A stretch of 64,000 nt of DNA from Pelagibius sp. Alg239-R121 (GTDB taxonomy: Bacteria > Pseudomonadota > Alphaproteobacteria > Kiloniellales > Kiloniellaceae): the NCBI RefSeq assembly GCF_947331435.1, contig NZ_CAMZOF010000002.1, positions 310,001 through 374,000 on the forward strand, given 5' to 3'. The notes beneath the pieces are model-generated. The model saw only the letters and a list, made by a program, of their open reading frames with translations. It was not told the DNA's origin and did not search any database. Below, piece by piece: positions 9,231-18,034 of this stretch. The translations under genes were made by a program, and so were the position numbers. Position 1 is the stretch's first letter. Every line of letters begins with the position of its first letter.

Positions 9231-9649
9231 CGGTCACCGCCCGCCGGCGTTCGAAGCATGACGGACAGAAAGCTTACACGCTTCCATCTCATCAGGCCGG
9301 CTTAAAGCTGATATCGTCATCGGTCGAACCATCTTTTCCAGCGCGCCCGAGGGCCCGCTCCAACTCCTCAACAGCCGTTATCGTCTGCCAGGGTCTCATG
9401 GAAACCGTGGCAGACATTTGCACGCTATCTTATTATCAACAAATAATTTTATTTTCCTTTATCAGGTTTGCTGACAACTGTTCACTCTAGAAAATCACAC
9501 ATAATTGTGTTGTTTTGATCGTCTAAAGCGTTGACGCCTCTTGCCTCGATACGCAAGATCCCCCAGCTATTAACCGAGCGTTAACTACCGTGCCATCTTG
9601 CCGGTGATTTGGGCAGAACTACGGCACCGTCTGGGAAAGGTCGAACCGC
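9231..9649. other. Divergent intergenic region between parA-like gene and adhesin gene
   Basis: About 420 bases with no gene. The segment 9425-9500 is strongly AT-rich and probably carries promoters. A perfect CtrA-type box is listed separately. No hairpin terminator is needed here since the flanking genes diverge. Confidence 0.5.
9570..9584 (+). promoter_or_regulatory. Candidate CtrA binding site (TTAA-N7-TTAA)
   Basis: The sequence TTAACCGAGCGTTAA matches the alphaproteobacterial CtrA consensus exactly (two TTAA half-sites 7 nt apart). It lies about 65 bp upstream of the adhesin ATG, a position suited to promoter control. A second such box occurs at 16238. Confidence 0.55.
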
Positions 9650-12211
9650 ATGGCTGAGCAACCCGTTACATCCCTTACCTCTGGTCAAGCACGTGAGGGC
9701 AGCGGCGCTGAGAGCCAGATCGCGGCTGGCGCTGCAACGACGGAAACGACGTCAGCGATCGCTCTGGGCCAGGCGGCTGCGCCTGAACCTCTCGTCGTCA
9801 CGCAGCCGGCGACCGGTCAGACCCAGGAAATCACGCTTGAAGCAGGCCAGCCAGTCCTGCTGACCATGGCCGCAGAAGATACCTTTATCGCTGTCGACGG
9901 CGCCAATTTCGTTCTCAGTTTCGACGGTGACGGCAATGGTGCCATCGACACCCGCGTCGTATTTCTGAATTTGGTCGATCAGGCGGCATCGGACACGCCT
10001 CCTGTGTTCGTCATCGGCGGACAGGTGGTCGGCAGCGGCCTGCTGGTCAGCCAGACCATCGCCCTCGGCGGTGGCAACGGCGAGCCTATTCCCTTCGAAA
10101 CCGCGGCACCTCAGGCACCTGAAGGTGGCGGCAACAACGTCTACGACGACAATCTCGGCGATGCCATAGACCTGCTGGCCGCACAGGGCGTCATTCCGCC
10201 GACCGCGCTGGTCTTCGGCCTGCCGGATCCGGAACCCGGCGAGGCGCTGGATCTGACCTCGGATGTCCCGACACCGGTGATACCGCCGGTCGAGCCACCG
10301 TCCGACAGCCTACAGGCCAATCCAGACGCCTCAGACGTCCGGCCCAATCGCTCGGGCGACGCCAATGCGCCGGAGACCTCGGTCACGATCGACGTGCTGG
10401 CGAACGACGTGGACTCGGATGGCGACCCATTGACGATCACGTCTGTCACGTTAGACGATCCCGCACAGGGAACGGTCAGCATTGTGAACAACGAAGTTGT
10501 CTTCACGCCTGCGGTCGGCGTCACTGTGACGACGGTCGGCCTGACTTACGAAATTGAGGACCCGGACGGAAACACCGACTCGAGCACCGCTCAGATCACG
10601 ATCGGACAGGACAACAGTGTTCAAAGGATTGTTTCAGTCCCCGACTCCGACCCGAACCGGACCGAACTGCTCAGCACGGTCGATACACAACTGGTCGATG
10701 TGGACGGCCCCAATGGGACCGACACCGACCCTTCAACCGTCAATGTGAACCTTTTTCCAAACAGCGACGTGACCTTCACGGTGACGGCCGACCCGGAAGC
10801 CCCGGATGTTCTCGATCTTTATCTGCTGCAGGATCTCTCCGGCTCGTTCCGAGACGATCTACCGATCGTACGCGGTGAGCAGTCCGCCAATAACGACGCG
10901 GCGGATCTTGGATTGCTCGACGACCTGGTGACTGGGGTGGAAGCGATTACCTCGGACGTACAGTTCGGACTGGGTGCATTCCGCGATATCGGGCCAGGCG
11001 GCGGCAGTGCGCCGGGCAGCCAGTTCGATTTCCAGCATCTGCTCAATCTGGAGGCAGGACAGGGCGGTCAGCGCCTGGATGGAGACCCGGCGGTTCCTCC
11101 ACCGGCAAATCCGAACCTGCCGCCTAACCCCGGCGAAGCTTACGACGAATTGTTCGCGGGCAATCCGGGTCCCGGACCGACCGGTCTCGGCGGTGACTTC
11201 CCAGAACGCCAGTTGGTCGCTTTGAATCAGGTCGCCCTCGACGCGGCGGCAGCGGAGGACGGCAACGGCGGGACAGCCTCCCAGTTCGGCTTCCGCACCG
11301 GTTCTTCAAAGGTCGTGGTTATCATCACCGATGCCACCTCCAAGGATTGGGACAACGCGGTCTTCCGTGCGGAGTTGAAAGCCAATCTACAGGCCTCCGG
11401 GGTCATCCCGATTTTCCTGGTTGCCGCCGGCGACGAGGGTGAGGCCTTCATCAATAACTTCTACGACGGCGTCATTGCGGAGCTGGGTGTCGGTGCCCGC
11501 GTGCCCCTGGAGCTCGACAGCAGCAATCTGGTCCAGGCCATCGAAGACGGGCTGAACCAGATTACCGACAGCCTGACGCTGAGTGTCGCCGACGACGACA
11601 ACGACTATGTCTCGATCGGTGCGCCAACCGTCGACCCGGTGACCGGCGAGCACTCCTGGGAAGTGACCCTTTCCGCACCGCTGGACGAGGGACATAACAA
11701 CGACCCGGACATCAAGCTGACCGTCACAAACGATTCGACAACGGATCAGGTCGGCGGCCAGATCACCGTCAATGTCACGACAGATGCGCCCGAAAGCGGC
11801 GGCGACGACTTCGATATCGTCGAAGGTCACAACGGGCAGAACGTGCTGACCGGTGGCGACGGCAACGATCTTATCATCGGTCTTGGCGGTGACGATCTGC
11901 TGATCGGCGGCCTGGGCGAGGACGATTTTGCCTTCGGTGCCCGCGATCTGGGTGCAGGCGTCCTCGACTTTGACGGCAACGACATCATCCAGGATTTCGT
12001 CAAAGGCGAGGATCAGGTCAACCTGGATGCTCTCTTCGACGCACTGGGTATTGCCGAAGCCAACCGGGCCGGCGACGTCAACGTGGTGGTCAACGGTGGC
12101 AACACCGAGATTACGGTCAACGGCGCTACCGACTTTATGGTCACACTCTCCGGTGTCACCGACGCACTGACGGTCGGTATCGATCCGGACAGCGATATCG
12201 TCGTCGTCTAA
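9650..12211 (+). CDS. Large secreted RTX-type adhesin with Ig/cadherin-like and VWA domains
   Basis: The 853-residue acidic protein lacks a Sec signal and has the plan of type I-secreted adhesins. Residues 1-140 resemble the N-terminal region of biofilm surface proteins. A cadherin-like repeat (DVLANDVDSDGDPLTIT) lies around residues 245-315. A von Willebrand A / integrin-beta-like domain follows, with a MIDAS motif D395-LSGS (DxSxS) in LLQDLSGSF and the domain running to about residue 640. Calcium-binding RTX repeats (GGDGNDLIIGLGGDDLLIGG) are at about 735-760, and the last 80 residues with the hydrophobic end DSDIVVV look like a C-terminal type I secretion signal. No ABC exporter or membrane-fusion gene is in the window. 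A CtrA box precedes it, suggesting cell-cycle timing. No MEROPS-like cleavage site was identified. Confidence 0.85.
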   Translation: MAEQPVTSLTSGQAREGSGAESQIAAGAATTETTSAIALGQAAAPEPLVVTQPATGQTQEITLEAGQPVLLTMAAEDTFIAVDGANFVLSFDGDGNGAIDTRVVFLNLVDQAASDTPPVFVIGGQVVGSGLLVSQTIALGGGNGEPIPFETAAPQAPEGGGNNVYDDNLGDAIDLLAAQGVIPPTALVFGLPDPEPGEALDLTSDVPTPVIPPVEPPSDSLQANPDASDVRPNRSGDANAPETSVTIDVLANDVDSDGDPLTITSVTLDDPAQGTVSIVNNEVVFTPAVGVTVTTVGLTYEIEDPDGNTDSSTAQITIGQDNSVQRIVSVPDSDPNRTELLSTVDTQLVDVDGPNGTDTDPSTVNVNLFPNSDVTFTVTADPEAPDVLDLYLLQDLSGSFRDDLPIVRGEQSANNDAADLGLLDDLVTGVEAITSDVQFGLGAFRDIGPGGGSAPGSQFDFQHLLNLEAGQGGQRLDGDPAVPPPANPNLPPNPGEAYDELFAGNPGPGPTGLGGDFPERQLVALNQVALDAAAAEDGNGGTASQFGFRTGSSKVVVIITDATSKDWDNAVFRAELKANLQASGVIPIFLVAAGDEGEAFINNFYDGVIAELGVGARVPLELDSSNLVQAIEDGLNQITDSLTLSVADDDNDYVSIGAPTVDPVTGEHSWEVTLSAPLDEGHNNDPDIKLTVTNDSTTDQVGGQITVNVTTDAPESGGDDFDIVEGHNGQNVLTGGDGNDLIIGLGGDDLLIGGLGEDDFAFGARDLGAGVLDFDGNDIIQDFVKGEDQVNLDALFDALGIAEANRAGDVNVVVNGGNTEITVNGATDFMVTLSGVTDALTVGIDPDSDIVVV

Positions 12212-12236
12212 CGATCTCCGTAACGCACAACGAAAT

Positions 12237-12272
12237 ACGGCCGGTGTCTGTCAAAGACGCCGGCCGTTTTGT
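12237..12272. terminator. Rho-independent terminator between convergent genes
   Basis: A 13-bp stem (12237-12249 with 12255-12267, one G-U pair) around a 5-nt loop is followed by TTTTGTTTG. It ends the adhesin transcript; the opposite strand also ends here (outer membrane protein gene). Confidence 0.85.
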
Positions 12273-12343
12273 TTGTCTTAGGTCTGTTGAGATTCAGGAT
12301 ATCGTCGCGGCGGGTTCGGACCCACTTTCGAAAAAGAGCCGCG

Positions 12344-14425
12344 TCAGAAAGTGGCGCTCAGCCCCACGGTCACGGCATTCTCCATGAACTCGTCGTCGGA
12401 ACTCGTATCTGATTCGCGAAGCCTGAAGGTGTAATTGACGCTCGCCGAAACATTGTTGAACACGCTGTAGCTCAAGCCGCTTCGGAAGGTGTATTCGGTC
12501 TCGATAGAATCGCCGAGATCGTTGTACTCGTATTCGCCGGAGGTATTGAAGCGCGTGCGATTGTTCAGCGTACGACCCCAATCGGCCCGGAGGCCGTACT
12601 CGGTCTGGTCTTCGTCGCCCCCGCCATTGTCTTCGGTCTGGATCCGGAAGTTGGAGCCAAAGGTATTCCGGCCGCGCGAGCCGTTCAATCCCATCCGGAA
12701 GGTCGAAACACGCGTCGTTTCATCGTCGACTTCAAACGGCAGGTCGTTGGCTGAATCGACCACCTGTCCCGTATCGCCATTTTCGAACTGGCCGGTGTCC
12801 GGGTTGAACACGATGTTGTCCAGGTTCCGACCTAAAGCCTCCTGAGAGGTCCGCAGGGTTTCGTCATAGCTTGCCGTAAAACGCGTGCGCGGGGAGATGT
12901 CATAGCGCACGGTACCGTCAAAGCTGGTTTCGTCATCGCTCTGGCCGTAGCCGACCTCCACCTGAGTCCGGGAGCTCGGTTGCCAACGCAGGGCAGTCCG
13001 CCATGTCGGGTCGCTTATGTCGTTATCCGAATCTCCATCGTCAAACTGCTGATAGCCCACAGTTCCAATAAGGAAAAACTGCCTTGTGACCGCGTAAGTG
13101 GTCGTGAAGTTGATATCGCGCCGCGAAACATCGTCATCATCCGACGATGTCGCTTCCGAGGCCGAGAGCGCCAGTCGCCAAGTGAACTGCGTAAAATCCT
13201 CACCGCTGCTCAAATTGTAACTGAGTTCATGCTCCGTCGTATTCGACACGTCGTCGGAATCGATAAAGACCTGCGACAGGCGGTAACGCGTTTCGGCCGA
13301 GGCGAAATCACCAAAACGATTCTGCAGATAGGGACTGAAGCGATAGTTCTGAATCGTGTCGCGATTGGAATTGTTATCATCCGAGCCCGAATCGGCGGTA
13401 TCGTTGTTCAGCACTTCCTGACTCACCGAGGCGCTGCCGTCGATGAAGAAGAGGTCTTCGAACACTTCGACATTGCCCGAGCTGTTCAGATCGATGTCCG
13501 CGTTGAAACCTTCGTCTTCACCGCCGTTTTGGTTGCTCAGCGCGACATCGCCGCTGAAAGCCCATCTGATTCTGGCGGCGTTGGCTGAGAAGGTAATGCC
13601 CGGGCTCACCGTGCTGATGAACGCCTCCTCCTCCTGGCCGTCAGGATCCAGGTCGACGTTATCGGTGAAGGTCTGATTGAAGGAAATCGTCGGGGTCACG
13701 CGCCAGTCGCCGGAAAAGAAGCCTTCCGGAATGATAATGACGTCGCCCGGCTCCATCGCGACATTCGCAGAGGAATCGCCACCGTCGACAAGATCGTCCA
13801 GGCGCAATTCAATCTGCCTGCGCTCCTCTCCGTCGCCTTCGCGCCGCAGAAGAATTGCCGAATTGCCGTCGGCGCCACTGGAAAGTCCACCGACTGCGAT
13901 CATGACATCCAACACCGTCATGCGATCACGGAATGCAACAGCGCGCGGCTGCTGCGCGGCGCCAACCACACGGATCTGCTGTCTGAGATCGCCAACGAAA
14001 CTACGGACGATCACCGTTATGATCGGATCCTGCACATAGACACTAAGCTTTTCTTCCAGCTCACGCGCCAATGTCGTCGGCGTATGACCGACGATCACGA
14101 GGTCTTCGATCAAGGGTGTGGAAACACGGCCGTCAGGCCGCACGGTGTAGACACCGGAAAGATCAGGATTGCGCAGCACCAGCAGTTCAATGACATCACC
14201 TGGACCAATCAAATAGTCCGGTGAAGCCACTTCGCCTTCCAGCTGCGCGCCCTCTGGTGTCTGTGCCGCCAGTTGCGAAAGATTTTCTTGCGTTCCGGCG
14301 CGACGTTCTTCTGCGAACGCCATACAGCCAAACGACAGGCTCAACGCCGCAGCACTGACCCCGCCTAACAAAATCCCCCGAGCGACAGACCGCAAACTAC
14401 GGTCAGATGATATCGCTTTGCTCAT
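12344..14425 (-). CDS. Polysaccharide export (Wza-like) domain fused to an outer membrane beta-barrel
   Basis: The 693-residue protein starts with a signal peptide of about 39 residues (LLGGVSAAALSLSFGCMAFA; the Cys might allow lipidation but the context is not a clear lipobox). Residues 65-150 are a polysaccharide-export domain (LIGPGDVIELLVLRNPDLSG, VRPDGRVSTPLI), followed by an SLBB-like domain (IRVVGAAQQPRAV, MEPGDVIIIPEGFF) to about residue 235. The remaining 455 residues are a beta-barrel of alternating strands with many Asp/Ser turns, ending in the outer membrane signature GLSATF. The barrel start (FTDNVDLDPDGQ, ISTVSPGITFS) resembles the TIGR03016 PEP-CTERM-associated outer membrane family. 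In other bacteria these two parts are separate proteins. It probably forms the EPS exit pore. No Wzc-like gene is adjacent. Confidence 0.85.
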   Translation of the reverse strand: MSKAISSDRSLRSVARGILLGGVSAAALSLSFGCMAFAEERRAGTQENLSQLAAQTPEGAQLEGEVASPDYLIGPGDVIELLVLRNPDLSGVYTVRPDGRVSTPLIEDLVIVGHTPTTLARELEEKLSVYVQDPIITVIVRSFVGDLRQQIRVVGAAQQPRAVAFRDRMTVLDVMIAVGGLSSGADGNSAILLRREGDGEERRQIELRLDDLVDGGDSSANVAMEPGDVIIIPEGFFSGDWRVTPTISFNQTFTDNVDLDPDGQEEEAFISTVSPGITFSANAARIRWAFSGDVALSNQNGGEDEGFNADIDLNSSGNVEVFEDLFFIDGSASVSQEVLNNDTADSGSDDNNSNRDTIQNYRFSPYLQNRFGDFASAETRYRLSQVFIDSDDVSNTTEHELSYNLSSGEDFTQFTWRLALSASEATSSDDDDVSRRDINFTTTYAVTRQFFLIGTVGYQQFDDGDSDNDISDPTWRTALRWQPSSRTQVEVGYGQSDDETSFDGTVRYDISPRTRFTASYDETLRTSQEALGRNLDNIVFNPDTGQFENGDTGQVVDSANDLPFEVDDETTRVSTFRMGLNGSRGRNTFGSNFRIQTEDNGGGDEDQTEYGLRADWGRTLNNRTRFNTSGEYEYNDLGDSIETEYTFRSGLSYSVFNNVSASVNYTFRLRESDTSSDDEFMENAVTVGLSATF

Positions 14426-14762
14426 ATGCTCCGCGTTTGCTACTGCGCCTCTTCGGTTGTCCAGAACCCCGAATTGCTTCTAGAAACCCGACTCGGCGCG
14501 AGAACAATTGCCTGTATATATCAACCATCTTGCGCCGTCGAGGCCCTGAGACCCGGACTCACCCCCCGAGTCGGCGGAAAACTACCATAATATTCGGCAG
14601 CTTAGGTCAAAAGATTCGGTCACACCACCGAATAACTACATTCCAGGACCTAACACCCCGAACTTTAAGAAATTCTTTACGCAGTACGAACTGCCTTCAC
14701 AGCCAACTCTCATTGACTCAACGGCTTAGCACGTTCTTGTTCGAGTCAAACGTCAATTGTTA
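14426..14762. other. Intergenic region upstream of the export gene, no gene seen
   Basis: About 335 bases between the outer membrane protein ATG and the end of the phosphatase gene (both minus strand). It is moderately AT-rich towards 14600-14760 and likely holds the export-gene promoter. I see no convincing hairpin, repeat or coding frame. Confidence 0.5.
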
Positions 14763-15563
14763 TCAACGTTTTAAAGACGTCGACAGGAATCGGCGCCCAC
14801 TCCCTTCCAGCACCAGGCAGGTCAGCGTGCCGGATGCAAAGGCTCCCGTGTCGATTCCGATTCGATTCCTGCGGACGTCGGGACGCGCCGTCGGTGTATG
14901 CCCATGAACGACCATGACCCCATGATCTTCCTGCGAATTTAAAAATTCACTGCGAATCCAAAGAAGATCATCATCGTCCTGTTCATCGATCGGGCAACCC
15001 GGCCGGATCCCGGCATGCACGAAGAGGTAATCGCCGACGAGGTATTGCAGATCGAGGCTGGACAGAAATGCCTTATGCCGCGCGGGTACGCGTTCGCGCA
15101 GCTCTGTTGAAATATCGCTGTAGTAGCGCGGGTCATCGGGTGTGCGCGCCAGGACGACACCATAACTCATGACCGTGGACTCACCACCGAATCCAAACCA
15201 CTGCGGCCCTATGGCGGGCTCATCCATAAACCTCAACATGGCTTCCTCGTGATTGCCTTTGAGGTGCACTGACGTAAAACCTTCAAGCGGCTGATCGAGG
15301 AGGAAGTCGATGACGTCACGGCTTTGCGTACCCCGGTCGACATAGTCACCGAGATATACCACCGTGGCCGCCGGACTTTCCGTTCCCGTTGCGAAATCGT
15401 CTCTGATCTGTTCGTGGAGTTCTGCCAGCAGATCTGCTCGGCCATGCACGTCGCCGATCGCATAAATGCGTTGTCCTTCCGGAACCCGGTAGCCTCCTTG
15501 AGACGACGCGGCGGTGCCGGAAAACAATCGCTTCAGAGAAGAGAAGGAGCCACGCATAAGCAT
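14763..15563 (-). CDS. PPP-family metallophosphatase (Ser/Thr phosphatase or diadenosine tetraphosphatase-like)
   Basis: The 266-residue protein has the three metallophosphoesterase signatures in order: GDVHG (37-41), GDYVDRG (72-78) and GNHE (103-106), with later His residues in YLFVHAGIRPG and VHGHTPT. This is the PPP superfamily, which in bacteria includes Ser/Thr protein phosphatases (PrpA/PrpB, lambda phosphatase type) and symmetric Ap4A hydrolases. The length and the GIDTGAFASGTLTCLVLE end favour the bacterial Ser/Thr-phosphatase-like branch. The gene lies next to EPS export, where such phosphatases sometimes occur, but no partner kinase is present. ATG at 15563; an alternative ATG is two codons downstream. 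Confidence 0.87.
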   Translation of the reverse strand: MLMRGSFSSLKRLFSGTAASSQGGYRVPEGQRIYAIGDVHGRADLLAELHEQIRDDFATGTESPAATVVYLGDYVDRGTQSRDVIDFLLDQPLEGFTSVHLKGNHEEAMLRFMDEPAIGPQWFGFGGESTVMSYGVVLARTPDDPRYYSDISTELRERVPARHKAFLSSLDLQYLVGDYLFVHAGIRPGCPIDEQDDDDLLWIRSEFLNSQEDHGVMVVHGHTPTARPDVRRNRIGIDTGAFASGTLTCLVLEGSGRRFLSTSLKR

Positions 15564-16175
15564 GTCCTAACCTGCCTCACCGGGCGCGACAAGTCTCCAG
15601 ACGCGGCTTAACGGCGATATTGCTGAATGAACCTCATAAGATGCGTTGTCCCGTTCCACGGCAATTCCTCAGGCTGTTCCAGATCGTTCATTGGGCGCGG
15701 CTCGGTCTCCTCTCTTCATCGGCAAGCGTTGGAGCCGGCCTTGTCGGGGTTGTGTTGTCTGGGGTAGGCGCTGTCGAGGACACATTATTGGCGGGCAGAT
15801 ACTCTTTAGGAGGACAGACATTTTCCGGAGCAAGCTCAACCTAAGTTAAACCGCCGCCATCCAAGATTACCCGCAGTATGTGAACGAATTCATCGCCGCA
15901 GCTTCAAAGAGATTTGGCCCCGGCGGCCGGGTCACCCGGAATTTGAGGAAAAGTGAGGAAAGTGCGCCTGTTAAGCTATAGATCCCGCAGCCTAAACAGC
16001 TGAATCTTGTATATTTTCCGAAGTGCTCAGATGATCGTTGTGCGTGCAATTTACAGCCCGCTCTTCCGCTTTTGGCACCTGAGTTTCAAGACGAGTGCTC
16101 AAGACTTCATGGAGGCTGCGAAGCGGGCGATTGAGATAAGGGCTAAGAGATTGATTAAATTTATTTTTTGGCATC

Positions 16176-16196
16176 TTATCCACAGCCTTATCCACA
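16176..16196 (+). promoter_or_regulatory. Two perfect DnaA boxes
   Basis: TTATCCACA occurs at 16176-16184 and again at 16188-16196, same orientation, 12 bp apart. This is the strongest DnaA box sequence. An AT-rich stretch lies immediately on the left. Confidence 0.65.
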
Positions 16197-16237
16197 AGAT
16201 GTAGTATGTTGATAGAGCTAACCTACCTTATCTGGCG

Positions 16238-16252
16238 TTAAGAAAGCGTTAA
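16238..16252 (+). promoter_or_regulatory. Candidate CtrA binding site (TTAA-N7-TTAA)
   Basis: TTAAGAAAGCGTTAA matches the CtrA consensus exactly and lies 42 bp from the paired DnaA boxes. In Caulobacter the origin combines DnaA boxes with CtrA boxes. Confidence 0.5.
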
Positions 16253-16353
16253 TCGCAACATTTTGGTAACCATATTTTCGTTGAAAGTCAGCTAAGGCTA
16301 TGACAACAAAAGATACTTTTTCATATGCCATGATCAGCACCCTTTCCGGAATC

Positions 16354-16362
16354 TTTTCCACA
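16354..16362 (+). promoter_or_regulatory. Third DnaA box
   Basis: TTTTCCACA fits the relaxed DnaA consensus TTWTNCACA and has the same orientation as the two perfect boxes 160 bp to the left. Confidence 0.45.
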
Positions 16363-16584
16363 ATCTGAGGGAAGTGTAAGGCCGGTCTCGGGACTCGCGG
16401 TGATGATGGCCGGTGCTCCCCCGCAAGAGCCCGGCAGATCTCAAAACTTGATCGCCAGGAAAAACCTCCCAAGTAAGGGTAGCGCACCGTGCCGAAAGGC
16501 AGGTGGTCAAACGTTGGACGCTGCTTGGCAGGTCCTGATGATTATAACGCAGCCCTTGCTCACAGGAGAGGAGGACGCTGGCAG

Positions 16585-17049
16585 ATGACCCGGATGTCTT
16601 TATTCAATAGCCCGTTAATGCTCGGCTTCGAACAGTTCGAACAGGCGATCGACCGTATTTCGAAGACGGCGTCGGACGGATATCCCCCCTATAATGTCGA
16701 AAAGCTCGCAGATAACCGGCTTCGCATAACCTTAGCCGTCGCAGGCTTCACGTCGGATGACATGCAGGTCCAGATCGAAAGCAACCAGCTCGTCATCCAC
16801 GGCAAGCAAAAAGACGATCAGAGCCGTGTTTACCTTCACCGTGGAATCGCTGCGCGGCAGTTTCACCGCAGCTTCGTTCTCGCCGACGGTGTGGAAGTCA
16901 GCGGAGCGTCGCTCGACAACGGCCTCCTGCACATAGACCTGGAGTGGCCCCAAATCGAGCCGGCGGTCAAAACCATTGCGATTCGCAGCGCAGAAACCAG
17001 CAAATCCCTGGAGCTCCCTGCACTAAAGGATCATGGCGCAGACGATTGA
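16585..17049 (+). CDS. Small heat shock protein, Hsp20/IbpA family
   Basis: The ATG at 16585 is preceded by a strong GGAGAGGAGG site and gives 154 residues, the normal length for alphaproteobacterial class A sHsps. The open frame to 16489 is not needed. An alpha-crystallin domain spans about residues 30-125, from YNVEKLADNRLRITLAVAGF through IHGKQKDD to FVLADGVEVSGASLDNGLLHIDL; the conserved A-x-L(D/N)NGLL motif is clear. sHsps hold unfolding proteins for ClpB/DnaK. The next gene, a DUF1150 protein, is its usual alphaproteobacterial neighbour. A possible RNA thermometer pairs with the ribosome-binding site (see findings). Confidence 0.93.
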   Translation: MTRMSLFNSPLMLGFEQFEQAIDRISKTASDGYPPYNVEKLADNRLRITLAVAGFTSDDMQVQIESNQLVIHGKQKDDQSRVYLHRGIAARQFHRSFVLADGVEVSGASLDNGLLHIDLEWPQIEPAVKTIAIRSAETSKSLELPALKDHGADD

Positions 17050-17139
17050 AGCCCGATCTTCGGAAAAACTTAGGCAAATGCCGCTTATTATGAAGCTTGT
17101 TAACATCTAGATCGTACGATCCAGGATGGAGGACGTAAA

Positions 17140-17358
17140 ATGCAGAACACCTTGGAATTCGCGAACAGCATTTCGACCCATGACCTTCGTATCCTCGGGA
17201 TTAACGAAGTTGCCTACATTAAGCCTCAAGAATCGGACGGGCAGGTGTACTACACCATCCACGCCGCCGATGGGACGGAGGTCGCGCGCGTCCCCGAACG
17301 GGAAGTCGCAGTCGTGACCGTGCGTCAGAACAATATGGAACCTGCCAGCATTCACTAG
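17140..17358 (+). CDS. DUF1150 family small protein
   Basis: The 72-residue protein ends RQNNMEPASIH, and contains VYYTIHAADGTEVARV, both typical of the DUF1150 family. The family is restricted to alphaproteobacteria and usually sits directly after hsp20, as it does here (91-bp gap). Its function is unknown; co-occurrence suggests a role in heat or stress response. An AGGATGGAGGA site precedes the ATG at 17140. Confidence 0.85.
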   Translation: MQNTLEFANSISTHDLRILGINEVAYIKPQESDGQVYYTIHAADGTEVARVPEREVAVVTVRQNNMEPASIH

Positions 17359-17406
17359 AGTCTTACCGCTTTTCACTGAATGAGTGAAAAGCGCGAATCA
17401 GGCTCT
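17357..17406. terminator. Palindrome of the dispersed family, probable bidirectional terminator
   Basis: A perfect 11-bp stem (17367-17377 with 17083-like arm at 17383-17393, loop GAATG) reads CGCTTTTCACT / AGTGAAAAGCG. It is bounded by AGAGTCTT and CGAATCAGGCTCT, the ends shared with the repeat family. It starts at the DUF1150 stop codon and lies before the end of ptsN on the other strand, so it can end both transcripts. Confidence 0.65.
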
Positions 17407-17546
17407 ATGTCAAAGAGTTATGATGCTCCAGCGGCGCCAGTTCCGGCGCCGGAATTCCCCCTCCGACACCGCAGTCATTGTCCCGAGCAGCAGCAGGTGA
17501 GAGACCGGCGAGGTCCTTAACGCCGGATTGGCAGACCTATCAGCGG

Positions 17547-18011
17547 CTAAGCCGCATGACTGGCGGTTGATTCCGTTAACAGGGCGTAAATGCCGTCGGT
17601 ACTGTCGGTGCCGCGCAATTTTTCGCATACGCTGCGGTTTCTCAGCAACCTGGAAACCCGTGCCAACGCCTTCAAGTGATCCGCGCCCGCTGTCTCAGGT
17701 GCCAGCAGCATGCAGATCAAATCGACCGGCTGTTCGTCGATTGCGTCAAAATCGATCGGCGTCTCAAGGCGTGCAAACATACCGTAGAGGCGGTCGAGGC
17801 CGGCCAGCTTGCCATGCGGGATGGCGATGCCGTTCCCCACGCCGGTGGTCCCCAGGCGTTCCCGTTCGATCAGAACCTCGAACAGGACGCGTTCCGGTTG
17901 ACCCGTCAGCTCAGAGGCGCGTTTGGCAAGCTCTTGAAGTGCCTGTTTTTTGCTGGTCACCCGCAAATTGGCAACAACACTGCCATGGCTGATGAGATCG
18001 GCAATTTCCAT
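17547..18011 (-). CDS. ptsN: Nitrogen-regulatory PTS enzyme IIA (EIIA-Ntr)
   Basis: The 154-residue protein matches EIIA-Ntr in length and carries the phosphorylated H66 in GIAIPHGK, preceded by LIERERLGTTGVGNG. In the PTS-Ntr phosphorelay it receives phosphate from NPr and regulates K+ transport, sigma-54 function and stringent response. It follows hpf with a 23-bp gap, the standard rpoN-hpf-ptsN order. No sugar-specific EIIB/C domain is present, as expected. Confidence 0.95.
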   Translation of the reverse strand: MEIADLISHGSVVANLRVTSKKQALQELAKRASELTGQPERVLFEVLIERERLGTTGVGNGIAIPHGKLAGLDRLYGMFARLETPIDFDAIDEQPVDLICMLLAPETAGADHLKALARVSRLLRNRSVCEKLRGTDSTDGIYALLTESTASHAA

Positions 18012-18034
18012 GATGATATCTTGGTTGTGAAAAA

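Larger units (their letters stand above)
15564..16584. other. Gene-free 1-kb region; candidate replication origin / DnaA-CtrA control region
   Basis: Short ORFs at 15620-15849 have no recognisable product. The right half (16140-16370) holds three DnaA boxes, a CtrA box and AT-rich runs (for example ATTAAATTTATTTTTT at 16154-16169). Genes left of it mostly run leftward (minus), and the first genes to its right run rightward, so it separates divergent blocks. Individual sites are listed separately. Confidence 0.45.

Noticed and set aside
15620-15849. Short ORFs in the 15.6-16.6 kb gap
   Set aside because: No ribosome-binding site, codon pattern or recognisable product; treated as noncoding.
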